From: Sporosarcina gallistercoris
Lineage (GTDB): Bacteria; Bacillota; Bacilli; Bacillales_A; Planococcaceae
Direction: 5' to 3'
NCBI RefSeq assembly: GCF_014836415.1
Contig: NZ_JACSQY010000003.1
Coordinates: 62,001 to 126,000 of the forward strand
DNA length: 64,000 nt
Positions within the stretch are counted from its first letter, which is position 1; every line of letters starts with the position of its first letter. The notes below the pieces were generated by a model. It was not told the origin of the DNA and did not search any database. It saw only the letters and a program-made list of their open reading frames with translations. The translations under genes were made by a program, and so were the position numbers. Of the stretch, positions 8,647-17,738 are shown piece by piece.

Positions 8647-9887
8647 TAATAGATCGGAAATTTGAGCTCATAAACAGAACGGGGCCTTCCTTGACGATAT
8701 GTCATCTCTTCGCCTACTGTATTCGCATAATCACTCGAGAGTAACTTTTTAATCGTTCGTTCTGCAGTTCTCCGGGAAACTCCAAGGTGACTGGCCAAAT
8801 CGTTTGCAGTGAATGAAGTCGACTGCCGACTTTGTCCGAATGTAGCAAGCTTCGATAAAACCGCTGGACTTAGAGCGGTCTTATCAGCAATATCAGTGAG
8901 TGCAGGTTCAATCACCCTCAATTCGATTGGATTTCCAGCCGGTTGGAAAAGGGTGTGCAGCTCTTTTTTTTCATCCAATAAGTAGGGGCCTGAGCTGGGT
9001 TCGGTTTGCATATACCGGAGTGCACTTGCAGCGTTTTCCTTTGCATCGGTAAGTGTCCGGCCGCTTCCGAAAGCTAACTGTCCGCTCAATTGTGCAGCGA
9101 GCTGCTGAAATTCCGGATTGTGTAGTGCTGTCTGAATAGCTCCTTGGGTAGTGTAAAACAAGATGCCTTCCTCTGTATGGATGCAATGAGCGTGCAACAG
9201 CTGCGCAAGTTTTTCAGACGTGTCCTTCAATTCAATAGTGGGAATGGATACACCTAAAATCCCCGCAGCAATTTTTGACGTTTCGCTTTTTTGTAGAAGA
9301 GCTTCTTGGCAAACACGGTCGATTGTTTTCAAAAATGAACTTTTCACACTGATCATCTTGAAAACAGGGACCGATTGTTCGACCAAACAATCATAAACTG
9401 CGTGCACACTCGTAACAGCGACATTTGAAGGGTTATTTTCATAAGCAGATGCATGAAAGTCAATAAGTTCTTGTAACGCATAATCTTCTTCCAACTGATA
9501 AATGCGAGGGCGTTGTCCATCCGCTTTGATATCCGCTAAAACGTTCTCAAAAACTCTGCGATCACGAACATCTATCGACATGTTTTCCAGTTCCAGCGAG
9601 TGGTGCAGTGAAATTGCAAGTAAAGTCGTTGTAATTTCAGTTTCATCTTGTTTCAGATAAATGGCGGGTACTGGAATCGATGCTAGTATTTCAGTGGAAG
9701 CTATGTAAGGGAGCGATCCTGAAAAAAGGATTGCGTCACAAGGAAGCAACTTTTTCAAGAGATCTGGTGATTCACTAGGCACGGTATATGGATATAAATC
9801 CAATACGAGTTCACTGCGTTGTTCGGTGAATTGAACAGCACGTTGGCAGAATTCCTTGGATCCGAAAATAGCGACTTTTGTTCTCAT
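8646..9887 (-). CDS. Transcriptional regulator with degenerate GGDEF-like and C-terminal HTH domains
   Basis: The 413-residue protein has three parts. Residues 1-100 form an alpha/beta domain of unknown type. Around 280-310 is a LAFGSGRTLTDAKENAASAL segment like the degenerate GGDEF-like domains of some Firmicutes regulators. Residues 345-400 hold a winged helix, with NDLASHLGVSRRTAERTIKK as the helix-turn-helix. The start has AAGGGGA 7 nt before the ATG. It is divergent from the dipeptide epimerase and convergent with the antiporter gene; tandem CGAC operator candidates lie before both. It most likely controls them and itself. I do not recognise a characterised homologue, and the inducer is unknown. 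Confidence 0.7.
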   Translation of the reverse strand: MRTKVAIFGSKEFCQRAVQFTEQRSELVLDLYPYTVPSESPDLLKKLLPCDAILFSGSLPYIASTEILASIPVPAIYLKQDETEITTTLLAISLHHSLELENMSIDVRDRRVFENVLADIKADGQRPRIYQLEEDYALQELIDFHASAYENNPSNVAVTSVHAVYDCLVEQSVPVFKMISVKSSFLKTIDRVCQEALLQKSETSKIAAGILGVSIPTIELKDTSEKLAQLLHAHCIHTEEGILFYTTQGAIQTALHNPEFQQLAAQLSGQLAFGSGRTLTDAKENAASALRYMQTEPSSGPYLLDEKKELHTLFQPAGNPIELRVIEPALTDIADKTALSPAVLSKLATFGQSRQSTSFTANDLASHLGVSRRTAERTIKKLLSSDYANTVGEEMTYRQGRPRSVYELKFPIY

Positions 9888-9905
9888 TTTTCAATCCCCT
9901 TTTTA

Positions 9906-9936
9906 ATTAGCGACTATTTAACGACAATGATACAAT
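9906..9936. promoter_or_regulatory. Tandem operator-like site, copy B, over the divergent promoter
   Basis: TTAGCGACTATTTAACGACA (9907-9926) again has two CGAC cores 11 bp apart and matches the 7052-7071 site at 17 of 20 positions. A plausible -10, TACAAT, is at 9931-9936, so the site would cover the -35 to -10 region of the epimerase promoter and the start region of the regulator gene. Confidence 0.65.
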
Positions 9937-9974
9937 GAAAAGGGGTACTTGCCAAGTAGAAAGGGGAGATTTTT

Positions 9975-11090
9975 ATGAAAATTAAAGAAATTGAGATATT
10001 TGCTATTAGACTACCACTCCATGAGCCATTCGTCATTAGTTATGCAACATATGATGACATGCCTTCAATCATCGTAAAACTCACAACGGATACAGGAATC
10101 GTTGGGTATGGTGAAGCAGTGGCAGATGACCATGTTACAGGTGAAAGCTGGGAAGGCACATTTGCCGTTTTACGCCATACTCTAGCGCCGGCTGTATTAG
10201 GTCTTGATCCAGGTGAATTTGAACGTCTGCATGAAACGATGGACAAAGAGATTTACGGGGTTCCAACTGCGAAAGCGGCCATTGACATCGCTTGTTTCGA
10301 TGCCGTTGGTAAAAGTCTCGGAATACCAGCCTATCAATTACTCGGTGGCCGTTACCATAGTGAATTCCCGATTACACATGTCTTAAGTATCGGAGAGCCT
10401 GAAGCGATGGCGGAAGAGGCAGCTCAACGCATGAAAGCTGGATATACGTCGTTTAAAATGAAAGTAGGAACAAATGCATCTGAAGACGTGAAGCGCATTC
10501 AAGCAGTTCGGGAGCGTGTAGGAGAGGAAATCGCCATCCGAGTCGACGTCAACCAAGGTTGGGTCAACAGTTCAACGACACTTCAGGCAATGAAGAAGCT
10601 GGAGTCTTGTCATCTGGACTGGCTTGAACAGCCTGTAAAAGCCGATGATATCGATGGATTGGTTGAGGTGAAATCGAAGAGTGCAACGCCTTTGATGGCG
10701 GATGAAGGACTTCGGGGATTCCGTGAAATGAGAGAAATCATCGCAAAGCGTGCTGCAGACAAAGTGAATATCAAGTTAATGAAATGTGGGGGGATGTATC
10801 CCGCAATGAAACTCGCACACATGGCAGAAATGGCAGGCATCGACTGCCAAGTGGGATCGATGGTCGAGTCATCAATCGGCTCAGCAGCAGGTTTCCACGT
10901 AGCATTTTCTCAAAAGGCAATCACAAGTGTTGAATTGACTGGACCCTTGAAATTCAGCAAAGATGTGGGTAACTTACACTATGATGTCCCCCATATCCGC
11001 TTGAACGAAAAGCCTGGACTCGGTATTGAAATCGATGAATCCGATTTAGCTGAACTGACAGTTTTTAGTGAAAAAGTGGTGTCTCTATGA
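9975..11090 (+). CDS. Dipeptide epimerase (enolase superfamily, L-Ala-D/L-Glu epimerase-like)
   Basis: The 371-residue enzyme belongs to the muconate-lactonizing subgroup of the enolase superfamily. The KxK base is K161/K163 (FKMKVG), metal ligands are D191 (RVDVNQG), E218 (LEQP) and D243 (ADEG), and the opposing base is K267 (VNIKLMKCGG). These match B. subtilis YkfB, which epimerises L-Ala-D-Glu from recycled murein peptides. Other dipeptides are possible because specificity depends on loop residues. RBS AAAGGGGAG precedes the ATG. The stop overlaps the next gene by 4 nt (ATGA), implying translational coupling. The operator-like site upstream suggests control by the divergent regulator. Confidence 0.88.
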   Translation: MKIKEIEIFAIRLPLHEPFVISYATYDDMPSIIVKLTTDTGIVGYGEAVADDHVTGESWEGTFAVLRHTLAPAVLGLDPGEFERLHETMDKEIYGVPTAKAAIDIACFDAVGKSLGIPAYQLLGGRYHSEFPITHVLSIGEPEAMAEEAAQRMKAGYTSFKMKVGTNASEDVKRIQAVRERVGEEIAIRVDVNQGWVNSSTTLQAMKKLESCHLDWLEQPVKADDIDGLVEVKSKSATPLMADEGLRGFREMREIIAKRAADKVNIKLMKCGGMYPAMKLAHMAEMAGIDCQVGSMVESSIGSAAGFHVAFSQKAITSVELTGPLKFSKDVGNLHYDVPHIRLNEKPGLGIEIDESDLAELTVFSEKVVSL

Positions 11091-11773
11091 ACTCGGTAAC
11101 CCTCAAGGATGGTACTTCACTGCCTGTTGTCAAGTTAACGAAGTCCGATTTGCCTGAAATAAAGCTGTTACAGACGAAAGTCATTGAGCATTTAACCGAC
11201 AAAACATTTTTGCAACCGTTAACCGACGAAGAATTTGAATATATTTTAGAAGGAAACGGAGTCCTCGTAGGAGTACACGCTGAAGGCAATCTGATTGCTT
11301 TTCGTGCACTGCTCGATCCTGGTGATGATCCGGAACATTTGGGGGAAGATGCGGGCATTCCTCAAGAACAATGGAGTTCCGTCCTGTATTCAGAAATCAC
11401 GAATGTCGATCCGGCATTTCAAGGGAACGGGTTGCAGCGTCAGCTCGGGAAGGTCGTGATGGAAGAAGTCGACACAGAACAGTATACGTATGTGTGCTCC
11501 ACAGTTGCGCCGTTCAATATTGCGAGCATTAAAGACAAACTCGAGCTAGGGATGCATATCGCCGCACTTCGTGTGAAATACGAAACACTCACACGTTATA
11601 TTATGATGAAAAATCTAGCAACTGAAGCGGCCGTTACAAATAACGATCCTATTGAAGTAGGAATGGGAGAGACAACAGAACAGCAGAAACTTCTACAAGC
11701 CGGGTGGATCGGAACTTCCATTCAATTGCGTGAGGAAGGATACACTGTCACGTACAAAAAACGAAAACGATAA
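11087..11773 (+). CDS. GNAT-family acyltransferase
   Basis: The 228-residue protein has a GNAT core in its first two thirds: the strand GVLVGVHAEGNLIAFRAL, then SEITNVDPAFQGNGLQRQLG, where the QGNGLQ motif is the acetyl-CoA pyrophosphate loop, and a following helix-strand unit. The remaining 60 residues, which include TEQQKLLQAGWIG, show no recognised family. It overlaps the epimerase stop by 4 nt, so the two form an operon. Its substrate may be a peptide or amino acid of the same pathway, but nothing in the sequence fixes it. Confidence 0.78.
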   Translation: MNSVTLKDGTSLPVVKLTKSDLPEIKLLQTKVIEHLTDKTFLQPLTDEEFEYILEGNGVLVGVHAEGNLIAFRALLDPGDDPEHLGEDAGIPQEQWSSVLYSEITNVDPAFQGNGLQRQLGKVVMEEVDTEQYTYVCSTVAPFNIASIKDKLELGMHIAALRVKYETLTRYIMMKNLATEAAVTNNDPIEVGMGETTEQQKLLQAGWIGTSIQLREEGYTVTYKKRKR

Positions 11774-11875
11774 GGTCTGTGTGAATAATGATTTTTTTCT
11801 GTTTCTAGACCTATACGCCTATCTATTAGTACGATATACTAAATCTATTCTACTATAGTTAGGTGGGTACATATT

Positions 11876-13564
11876 GTGAGAATGACTGTTGGAAAGAGAC
11901 TGTGGTTTGGATTTCTAGCTGTATTGATCATTATGGTAGTGATGGGATCAGCCAGCTTTTGGGCGCTGACTACACTGGATCGTGAGTACAAAGTACTTAT
12001 CAATGATCGGATTCAGAAAGTGATGCTTCTGGAGCAGCTGAATGCAATACAAAGTCAAAAGTCCAATGAAATACGTGGATACATGATTTTTGATCAGATC
12101 TCTTATTTAGAAAGTCGAGAATCCCTCATAAAAGAGTTCAAAGAGAAGTCGCAAACATTAGAAAAAATGCTGCATACAAAGAAAAACAAAGAACTGCTTT
12201 CGGAAATCATTAGCTCTTCCACAAGTTATGATGAGTTGACGGATAAAGCCATAAAAGGCTATCAAGTCGAGTCAAAAGAACGGGGAATCGAAGTTTCTTC
12301 ACAAGCCTCCCTTTATCAAGACGTGATGGCTGGCCAGATTTCCGAACTGATTACTTCACAAGAAAAAGCCCGTGGTAAGGCGGAGAAAGACTTAGAGAAA
12401 TCCATTCAGACGGTAAAACTAATGATTATCGCTATGGCAGTCCTAGCAGTAGTGGCTGGAATCGTTATTGCTCGGATGATCAGCAGGATGATTGCCCGTC
12501 CTGTCGGGCAGATGACAGAAGCATTTCAGCAAATCGCATCCGGTGACTTGTCGGCTGAACCGGTAACAGTTAAAAACAAAGACGAAATTGGCGATATGGC
12601 GACTGCATTTAACGGCATGTCGAGCAATCTAAGATCCGTCATGACACATGTCCGAGATTCTGCGCATCAGCTTGCAGCTCAAGCTGAACAACTTTCTGCT
12701 GGAGCAGAAGAAAGCTTGGCTGCCTCGGAAACGGTTGCCAGTATCGCTAAGCAAAGCTTACAAGCGAGTACTGACCAACAATCGCTCGTTTCCGAATCGA
12801 ATGCTGCAATCGGTAAAGTTCTCAGTACCGTGGATACGATTTCTTCAGATAATGATGAAATGCTTAATTCTTCGGAAAAAGTAACGAAATTGGTACAAGA
12901 AGGTTCAGCTTCATTGGCAACATTTTCAGCTAAAATGTCATCAATCAGTTCTTTAATGAAGAACTCCTCGCGATCGATAACAGAAATGGCGCATCACTCG
13001 GAAAATATCCGTGGCGTAACTTCGATGATTACAGGGTTAGCGGATCAAACCAATTTACTGGCGCTGAATGCGGCTATTGAAGCAGCACGTGCTGGAGAAC
13101 ATGGAAAAGGGTTCGCCGTTGTGGCTGAAGAAGTTCGGAATTTAGCAGAGCAATCGAAACGTTCATCCGCTGAAATCGATCAGCTCATTGCTGTTATGAT
13201 TGAAAATGTGAAGCAAGCTGTCGAACAAACAGAAGTGAGTGCAAGTCATATGCAAGAGGGGCTTGAAGTAACAGGCAGAACGAGTGAAGTGTTTGAAGAA
13301 ATCGAAAGAGCTGCATCTGATGTAGATGAGCGGGTAAGTATGGTCGCGAAATCCATTAATAGGATGAAGGCCATGATCCAGCATGTTGTGGATCATGCGA
13401 ATTCCATTGAATTGTTAGCTCAACAAGCAGCGGATGAAGCGGAATCGGCACGCGTGTCATCGGAGGAACAACTGGCTGTCAACGAAGAGATCTCCACGAG
13501 CGCCCAACTTCTTGCCGAACTTGCGGAGAAATTACAACAAAATATGAACCAATTTACGATATGA
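11876..13564 (+). CDS. Methyl-accepting chemotaxis protein
   Basis: The 562-residue protein has an N-terminal membrane helix (about 11-32), a roughly 145-residue extracellular four-helix-bundle sensor, a second membrane helix (about 179-200, [20 protein letters not shown]), a HAMP domain (about 201-255) and a long cytoplasmic coiled coil. The signalling tip reads [20 protein letters not shown] at about 391-410. A GTG start is chosen because AGGTGGG lies 8 nt upstream; the next ATG, two codons later, is less well spaced. The ligand cannot be predicted. It is a single gene ending at a clear terminator. Confidence 0.95.
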   Translation: MRMTVGKRLWFGFLAVLIIMVVMGSASFWALTTLDREYKVLINDRIQKVMLLEQLNAIQSQKSNEIRGYMIFDQISYLESRESLIKEFKEKSQTLEKMLHTKKNKELLSEIISSSTSYDELTDKAIKGYQVESKERGIEVSSQASLYQDVMAGQISELITSQEKARGKAEKDLEKSIQTVKLMIIAMAVLAVVAGIVIARMISRMIARPVGQMTEAFQQIASGDLSAEPVTVKNKDEIGDMATAFNGMSSNLRSVMTHVRDSAHQLAAQAEQLSAGAEESLAASETVASIAKQSLQASTDQQSLVSESNAAIGKVLSTVDTISSDNDEMLNSSEKVTKLVQEGSASLATFSAKMSSISSLMKNSSRSITEMAHHSENIRGVTSMITGLADQTNLLALNAAIEAARAGEHGKGFAVVAEEVRNLAEQSKRSSAEIDQLIAVMIENVKQAVEQTEVSASHMQEGLEVTGRTSEVFEEIERAASDVDERVSMVAKSINRMKAMIQHVVDHANSIELLAQQAADEAESARVSSEEQLAVNEEISTSAQLLAELAEKLQQNMNQFTI

Positions 13565-13568
13565 ATAA

Positions 13569-13603
13569 ACCGGCCTCCCTAGTTTACAGGAGGCCGGTTT
13601 TTT
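13569..13603. terminator. Terminator after the chemoreceptor
   Basis: ACCGGCCTCC (13569-13578) pairs with GGAGGCCGGT (13589-13598), followed by T residues. The stop of the small reverse-strand gene lies at its edge. Confidence 0.85.
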
Positions 13604-13769
13604 ACTTGCGTTTTTCGTTTTGCTTGCGCTGTTTGACTAATGTCTCAATACTATCCAGTTCGCGTGCCATTTCTGCCCTCATTTCGGTAGCGGAAAGTTT
13701 CTGGTTTTTCGGTGTTTGAGGAAGTGAGGCTGCATTCTTTCCACCCTTTGCATGTTCATCGCGTCCCAT
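13602..13769 (-). CDS. Small YfhD-like protein
   Basis: This 55-residue frame begins MGRDEHAKGGKNAASLPQ and ends in a very basic KQRKQNEKRK tail. The MGR start, the SLPQTP segment and the charged C-terminal helix resemble Bacillus YfhD proteins, whose function is unknown. AAAGGAG lies 7 nt before ATG 13769; an earlier in-frame ATG at 13775 is too close to the RBS. It follows the thpR stop by 48 nt on the same strand and may be co-transcribed. Confidence 0.6.
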   Translation of the reverse strand: MGRDEHAKGGKNAASLPQTPKNQKLSATEMRAEMARELDSIETLVKQRKQNEKRK

Positions 13770-13817
13770 AATCATGCTCCTTTCTTAAGGTTGCGTCGTT
13801 ATGAGTATGTGCAAAAT

Positions 13818-14381
13818 TTAGTCATCGATACGAAAGGAATCCACAAATGAAAATGAGTTTACAGGTGAATACTTAGGGGAACTAGATGGGTCAATTGAAT
13901 AGAGAACCATCTCGGATACCTTCATAGTTAATGGCTCAAAATATTCCTGTTGTATTGGAACTGGAACGGCATCTTTTCTCTTTTTGGCTATGGTGATATG
14001 TGGTGTATAAGCTGCCGGAGCAGGTTTCTGTAATATGGATTCCAGGCGATCTCCAAGCAAATGATAAAGTTCAGTCAACTGCGGATTTTCTTGAACACTC
14101 AGATATACAACGCGAGGTCCTGAAGGATTTCCGAAAAAAGAGACGCCGTTTATGGAGAGGGGGAATCCGTACGTTTTAGTTGCAGCTTCTCCCATCTCTT
14201 GGTGTACAAGTTCAAGTTGAGAAGGGGTGAGGGCACCGAAAAAGAGCAGCGTGATATGCAAGTCATCTGGGTGCGGGATGATTTTATAGTGTGCAGTAAG
14301 TTCAAAACGATGGCTACTATCAGTGATTTTTTCTTTTACCAATTCAAATGGAATCGGTATGGCAGCAAAATAATGGGTCAT
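13818..14381 (-). CDS. thpR: RNA 2',3'-cyclic phosphodiesterase (2H phosphoesterase)
   Basis: The 187-residue protein has the two HxT motifs of the 2H superfamily: H42-I-T44 in LHITLLFFG and H128-I-T130 in PHITIAKKR, 86 residues apart as expected. ThpR/LigT enzymes open 2',3'-cyclic phosphates to 2'-phosphates and can show 2'-5' RNA ligase activity in vitro; the cellular role is uncertain. It resembles B. subtilis YtlP. It is divergent from the catalase gene, sharing a short intergenic region. Confidence 0.9.
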   Translation of the reverse strand: MTHYFAAIPIPFELVKEKITDSSHRFELTAHYKIIPHPDDLHITLLFFGALTPSQLELVHQEMGEAATKTYGFPLSINGVSFFGNPSGPRVVYLSVQENPQLTELYHLLGDRLESILQKPAPAAYTPHITIAKKRKDAVPVPIQQEYFEPLTMKVSEMVLYSIDPSSSPKYSPVNSFSFVDSFRIDD

Positions 14382-14508
14382 AGGGAACCTCTCCTTAATG
14401 ATTCTTAGTATAGCAAGTAATGAGTATTGTCATGTGTTAGGTAACCCGCCTGCTTGTAGTTGCATACACTATCAGGGAGCAAGAAATGATGTGATGAAAG
14501 GGGATTGC

Positions 14509-16578
14509 GTGAAGAATTCAAATGGTGAACTTCCTGGTATGCAGAACCAAAATGCTAAGCAGCGCCAATTAGAGGGGTACCGTGTCAATAACTTTGGGAA
14601 ACCATTGACAACAAATCAGAGCCTTAAAGTATCTGGAGACGAACAGTCTTTAAAAGCTGGAGTTCGCGGCCCTACTTTGTTGGAAGATTTCCACCTGAGA
14701 GAAAAGATCACGCATTTTGATCATGAACGAATACCAGAGAGAGTTGTTCATGCCCGTGGTTATGCTGCCCACGGTGAATTTACTTTGCACAAATGTATGA
14801 AAGAATATACAACAGCGAAATTTCTTCAAGGAGCTGGGAAAGTAACTCCGTTGTTTACCCGATTTTCTACTGTAGTAGGAAGCAGGGGTTCAATGGAAAC
14901 TGCCAGGGACGTGAGAGGATTTGCAGTGAAGTTTTATACCGAAGAAGGGAATTATGATTTAGTCGGAAACAATATACCGGTATTCTTCATACAGGACGCT
15001 ATCAAATTTCCTGATCTTATTCATGCCGTCAAGCCCGAACCGCATAATGAGATGCCGCAAGCAGCATCGGCGCATGACACCTTTTGGGATTTTGTTGCAA
15101 ACAACCAAGAGACGGCTCATATGATTATGTGGCTCATGTCCGATCGAGCGATCCCTACGAATTTCCGTAAAATGGAAGGCTTCGGTGTGCACACGTTCCG
15201 GCTCGTGAACGCTGAAGGGAAAGCGCATTTTGTGAAATTTCATTGGAAACCTAGATTAGGTGTGCACTCTCTTGTTTGGGATGAAGCCCAAAAGATTGGT
15301 GGGAAAGATCCCGATTTTCATCGTCGGGACTTATGGGAGACGATTGAAGCGGGTAGCTATCCACAATACGATTTAGGAATTCAGATGATTCGTGAAGAAG
15401 ATGAGTTTATGTTTGACTTCGACATTTTGGACGCGACAAAACTTTGGCCTGAAGAAATTGTGCCTGTCGACTTGATCGGTACGATGACCTTGAATCGAAA
15501 TGTCGATAATGTATTTGCAGAGACTGAACAAGTAGCATTCCATCCCGGAAATGTTGTGCCTGGAATCGATTTTACGAATGACCCGTTACTGCAAGGACGC
15601 TTATTTTCATATTTGGATACACAATTATTACGCTTAGGTGGTCCGAATTTCGCTGAAATCCCGATCAATCGACCCGTTTGTCCATTTCACAACAACCAGC
15701 GGGATGGATTCAGCAGACAACGTATTGACGTCGGGCAAGTCAGTTATCATAAGAATTCCCTAGCAGATAATACCCCCTCACCTACACCAGTAGATGAAGG
15801 TGGATATGAACATTACCAAGAAAAAGTGGAAGGGCATGTCATCCGCGCCAACAGTCCATCGTTTGACGACCACTTTTCCCAAGCGCGCCTATTTTGGAAC
15901 AGCATGGCTCCTTATGAGAAACAGCATATCATCGATGCCTTCAGTTTTGAAGTTGCTAAGGTGAAAAGCCGATCTGTTCGTCAGCAAGTTGTAGATATGT
16001 TCTGTCAGGTGGATAGCGGCCTCTCTGCAGCAATTGCGACCGCGGTTGGAGTGAAACGACCGGAATGCACACCTGCAGACGTTACAGCCTCTTCTCCGGC
16101 ACTGAGCATGAAGAAAACGATTTACGTACCGGATACGCTCAAAGTGGCGATTTTAATCGGTGAAGGATTTGACAGCACAGTCATTGGCAATGCTGTTAGA
16201 TCACTTCGTAACTCAGGTGTCACAGTCGATATTGTAAGTGGAACGCTAGGGGCAGTTAAAGGTACCGCAGGGAAAGCTGCAATCGCAAATCAGACGTTTA
16301 CAACTGCGGCGCCTGTTTTGTATGACAGTATTATCGTGGGCGGCGGCACGTCGAGTAATCCAGCAGAATTTAATAACAGTATGCAAAATTACATTGAGGA
16401 ACAGTGGCAGCATTTTAAACCAATCGCTTTTACGAATGATGGTGCGCGGTATATTCCTATGACATCTGTCCAAGAAGGACCAGGAATTGTAATAGAGAAA
16501 AATGAATCTGATTTCAATAACGCTTATATCACTGCGTTAGCAAAACAACGCTTTTGGGAAAGGAATATCTTTGAATAA
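14509..16578 (+). CDS. katE: Large-subunit catalase (HPII/KatE type)
   Basis: The 689-residue protein is a clade-2 heme catalase that disproportionates hydrogen peroxide. The essential distal histidine is in VVHARGYAAHGEF (H81 in this numbering), and the proximal heme-tyrosine motif is RLFSYLDTQLLRLGGPNF. About 150 C-terminal residues after TIYVPDTLKVAILIGEG form the flavodoxin/DJ-1-like domain seen only in large catalases. The frame is open upstream to an ATG at 14398, but that extension is Cys-rich and unlike the family. The GTG at 14509 has AAAGGGGA 4 nt upstream, so it is preferred. I found no convincing sigma-B promoter. Confidence 0.92.
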   Translation: MKNSNGELPGMQNQNAKQRQLEGYRVNNFGKPLTTNQSLKVSGDEQSLKAGVRGPTLLEDFHLREKITHFDHERIPERVVHARGYAAHGEFTLHKCMKEYTTAKFLQGAGKVTPLFTRFSTVVGSRGSMETARDVRGFAVKFYTEEGNYDLVGNNIPVFFIQDAIKFPDLIHAVKPEPHNEMPQAASAHDTFWDFVANNQETAHMIMWLMSDRAIPTNFRKMEGFGVHTFRLVNAEGKAHFVKFHWKPRLGVHSLVWDEAQKIGGKDPDFHRRDLWETIEAGSYPQYDLGIQMIREEDEFMFDFDILDATKLWPEEIVPVDLIGTMTLNRNVDNVFAETEQVAFHPGNVVPGIDFTNDPLLQGRLFSYLDTQLLRLGGPNFAEIPINRPVCPFHNNQRDGFSRQRIDVGQVSYHKNSLADNTPSPTPVDEGGYEHYQEKVEGHVIRANSPSFDDHFSQARLFWNSMAPYEKQHIIDAFSFEVAKVKSRSVRQQVVDMFCQVDSGLSAAIATAVGVKRPECTPADVTASSPALSMKKTIYVPDTLKVAILIGEGFDSTVIGNAVRSLRNSGVTVDIVSGTLGAVKGTAGKAAIANQTFTTAAPVLYDSIIVGGGTSSNPAEFNNSMQNYIEEQWQHFKPIAFTNDGARYIPMTSVQEGPGIVIEKNESDFNNAYITALAKQRFWERNIFE

Positions 16579-16623
16579 TCCATATGATGTGTGTTCGGAT
16601 TTTTTATATGAATAACTTTTCAA

Positions 16624-16674
16624 ATTCTCCTCATCCTAAGGATGAACAAAGACTTTCTAAGAAATGAGGAGAAT
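16624..16674 (+). promoter_or_regulatory. Hairpin sequestering the RBS of the DUF3231 gene
   Basis: ATTCTCCTCAT (16624-16634) is the exact reverse complement of ATGAGGAGAAT (16664-16674), and the second arm contains the ribosome binding site of the gene starting at 16678. The loop is 29 nt. Folding would block initiation at 16678. An in-frame ATG at 16642 lies in the loop with a weak AAGG upstream. Confidence 0.65.
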
Positions 16675-16677
16675 CGA

Positions 16678-17193
16678 ATGGGAATTCTAAGTGGCAATCC
16701 GAAAGATCAGCCAATGCATTACGGTGAAGTCATCGGCTGTTGGGCATATGTCGGTGCAAACAAAGGATTGATCAGCGGGTATCAGACCTTTATAAACCAT
16801 GCAGGGGATGAAGGGCTTAAAAAGCTCTTGCAAGAAGCGGTAGATATGATGAGAGACCATAACAAGCAAATTGAAGAAGTGTTGAAAGAAAATGGCATCA
16901 TGCCTCCGCCAACGCTGCCAGACCGCCCAACTTGTTCTGCTGATGACATTCCAGCGGGAGCACGGTTCATGGATCCGGAAATCAGTGGAGCAGTTTCCAT
17001 TAACGTCGGTCAGGCGCTTGTTTCCTGCAGCCAAGTCATGGGGCAATGCTTGCGTGAGGACATTGCGACGATGTTTGCCAAGTTCCATACTGACAAAGTC
17101 ATGTTCGGTGCGAAGCTATTGAAATTGAATAAAGAAAAAGGATGGATCATTCCTCCGCCTATGCACTTAAGTGGACAACAGACCAAAGAGTGA
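16678..17193 (+). CDS. DUF3231 family ferritin-like protein
   Basis: The 171-residue protein resembles half of a typical DUF3231 protein, a helical family of unknown function common in spore formers. Helices run from ISGYQTFINHAGDEGLKK through MRDHNKQIEEVLKENGI, followed by a PPPTLPDRP linker and a second helical pair ending FHTDKVMFGAKLLKL. Many members are about 330 residues with two such units, so this is a single-unit version. The ATG at 16678 is chosen for its GAGGAG RBS. The next upstream ATG, 16642, would add 12 residues. It follows the catalase by about 100 nt; a shared stress role is possible but unproven. Confidence 0.78.
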   Translation: MGILSGNPKDQPMHYGEVIGCWAYVGANKGLISGYQTFINHAGDEGLKKLLQEAVDMMRDHNKQIEEVLKENGIMPPPTLPDRPTCSADDIPAGARFMDPEISGAVSINVGQALVSCSQVMGQCLREDIATMFAKFHTDKVMFGAKLLKLNKEKGWIIPPPMHLSGQQTKE

Positions 17194-17301
17194 AAGTGAG
17201 ATCTGGCATATTCATCCCAAGAAATAGTAGGGTAGGGAAGAGCGTACGTCGCTTTCTTCTCTGCTTTTTTATATGGATAAAATAAGAAGAGTCGATCGAT
17301 A

Positions 17302-17332
17302 TTGCCTCTTCACTACATAGGAATGGTATACT
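17302..17332 (+). promoter_or_regulatory. Promoter of the thioredoxin-like gene
   Basis: TTGCCT (17302-17307) and TATACT (17327-17332) are 19 nt apart, with TGG before the -10 (extended -10). The gene starts 25 nt downstream. Confidence 0.6.
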
Positions 17333-17356
17333 AAATCGCATAAGGGGGCGAGTTAA

Positions 17357-17674
17357 ATGGAAAAGTTACAGTCAGAAAAGCAATTTGAAGAACTGAAACA
17401 AGGAGAAAGAACGGTGTTTCTATTTTCCGCAGATTGGTGTCCGGATTGTCGTGTCATCGATCCGTTACTCCCAGGTATTGAAGCAGACTACCCGGAATAT
17501 GAATTTGTGTACGTCGATCGTGATCAGTACATCGACATATGTGCAGAACACGATATCTTCGGGATTCCGAGTTTTCTTGTCTATAGCGGAGGCGAAGAAA
17601 AAGGTCGTTTTGTGAGTAAGTATAGAAAAACTCGTGAAGAGATTACAGCATTCCTGGATAATCCGGAAGCGTAA
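17357..17674 (+). CDS. ytpP: Thioredoxin-like protein
   Basis: The 105-residue protein has a thioredoxin fold with active site C28-P-D-C31 in SADWCPDCR and the cis-proline loop GIPSF at about 70-74. CPDC instead of the usual CGPC, and the short length, match Bacillus YtpP, a cytoplasmic bacillithiol- or thioredoxin-like disulfide reductase. No signal peptide is present. RBS GGGGGCGAG. It is monocistronic, between its own promoter and a strong terminator. Confidence 0.85.
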   Translation: MEKLQSEKQFEELKQGERTVFLFSADWCPDCRVIDPLLPGIEADYPEYEFVYVDRDQYIDICAEHDIFGIPSFLVYSGGEEKGRFVSKYRKTREEITAFLDNPEA

Positions 17675-17684
17675 AAGAACAATG

Positions 17685-17737
17685 AAAAGGTTGCTGCATG
17701 AGAAGTCGTAGAGACTTCACGTGCAGCAACCTTTTTC
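17685..17737. terminator. Bidirectional terminator
   Basis: AAAAGGTTGCTGCA pairs with TGCAGCAACCTTTTT around an inner GAAGTC/GACTTC stem. It separates convergent ytpP and the abrB-like gene. Confidence 0.88.
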
Positions 17738-17738
17738 A

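Noticed and set aside
14398..14508. N-terminal extension of the catalase
   Set aside because: The 37 extra residues are Cys-rich and unlike the family; the GTG at 14509 has a proper RBS.
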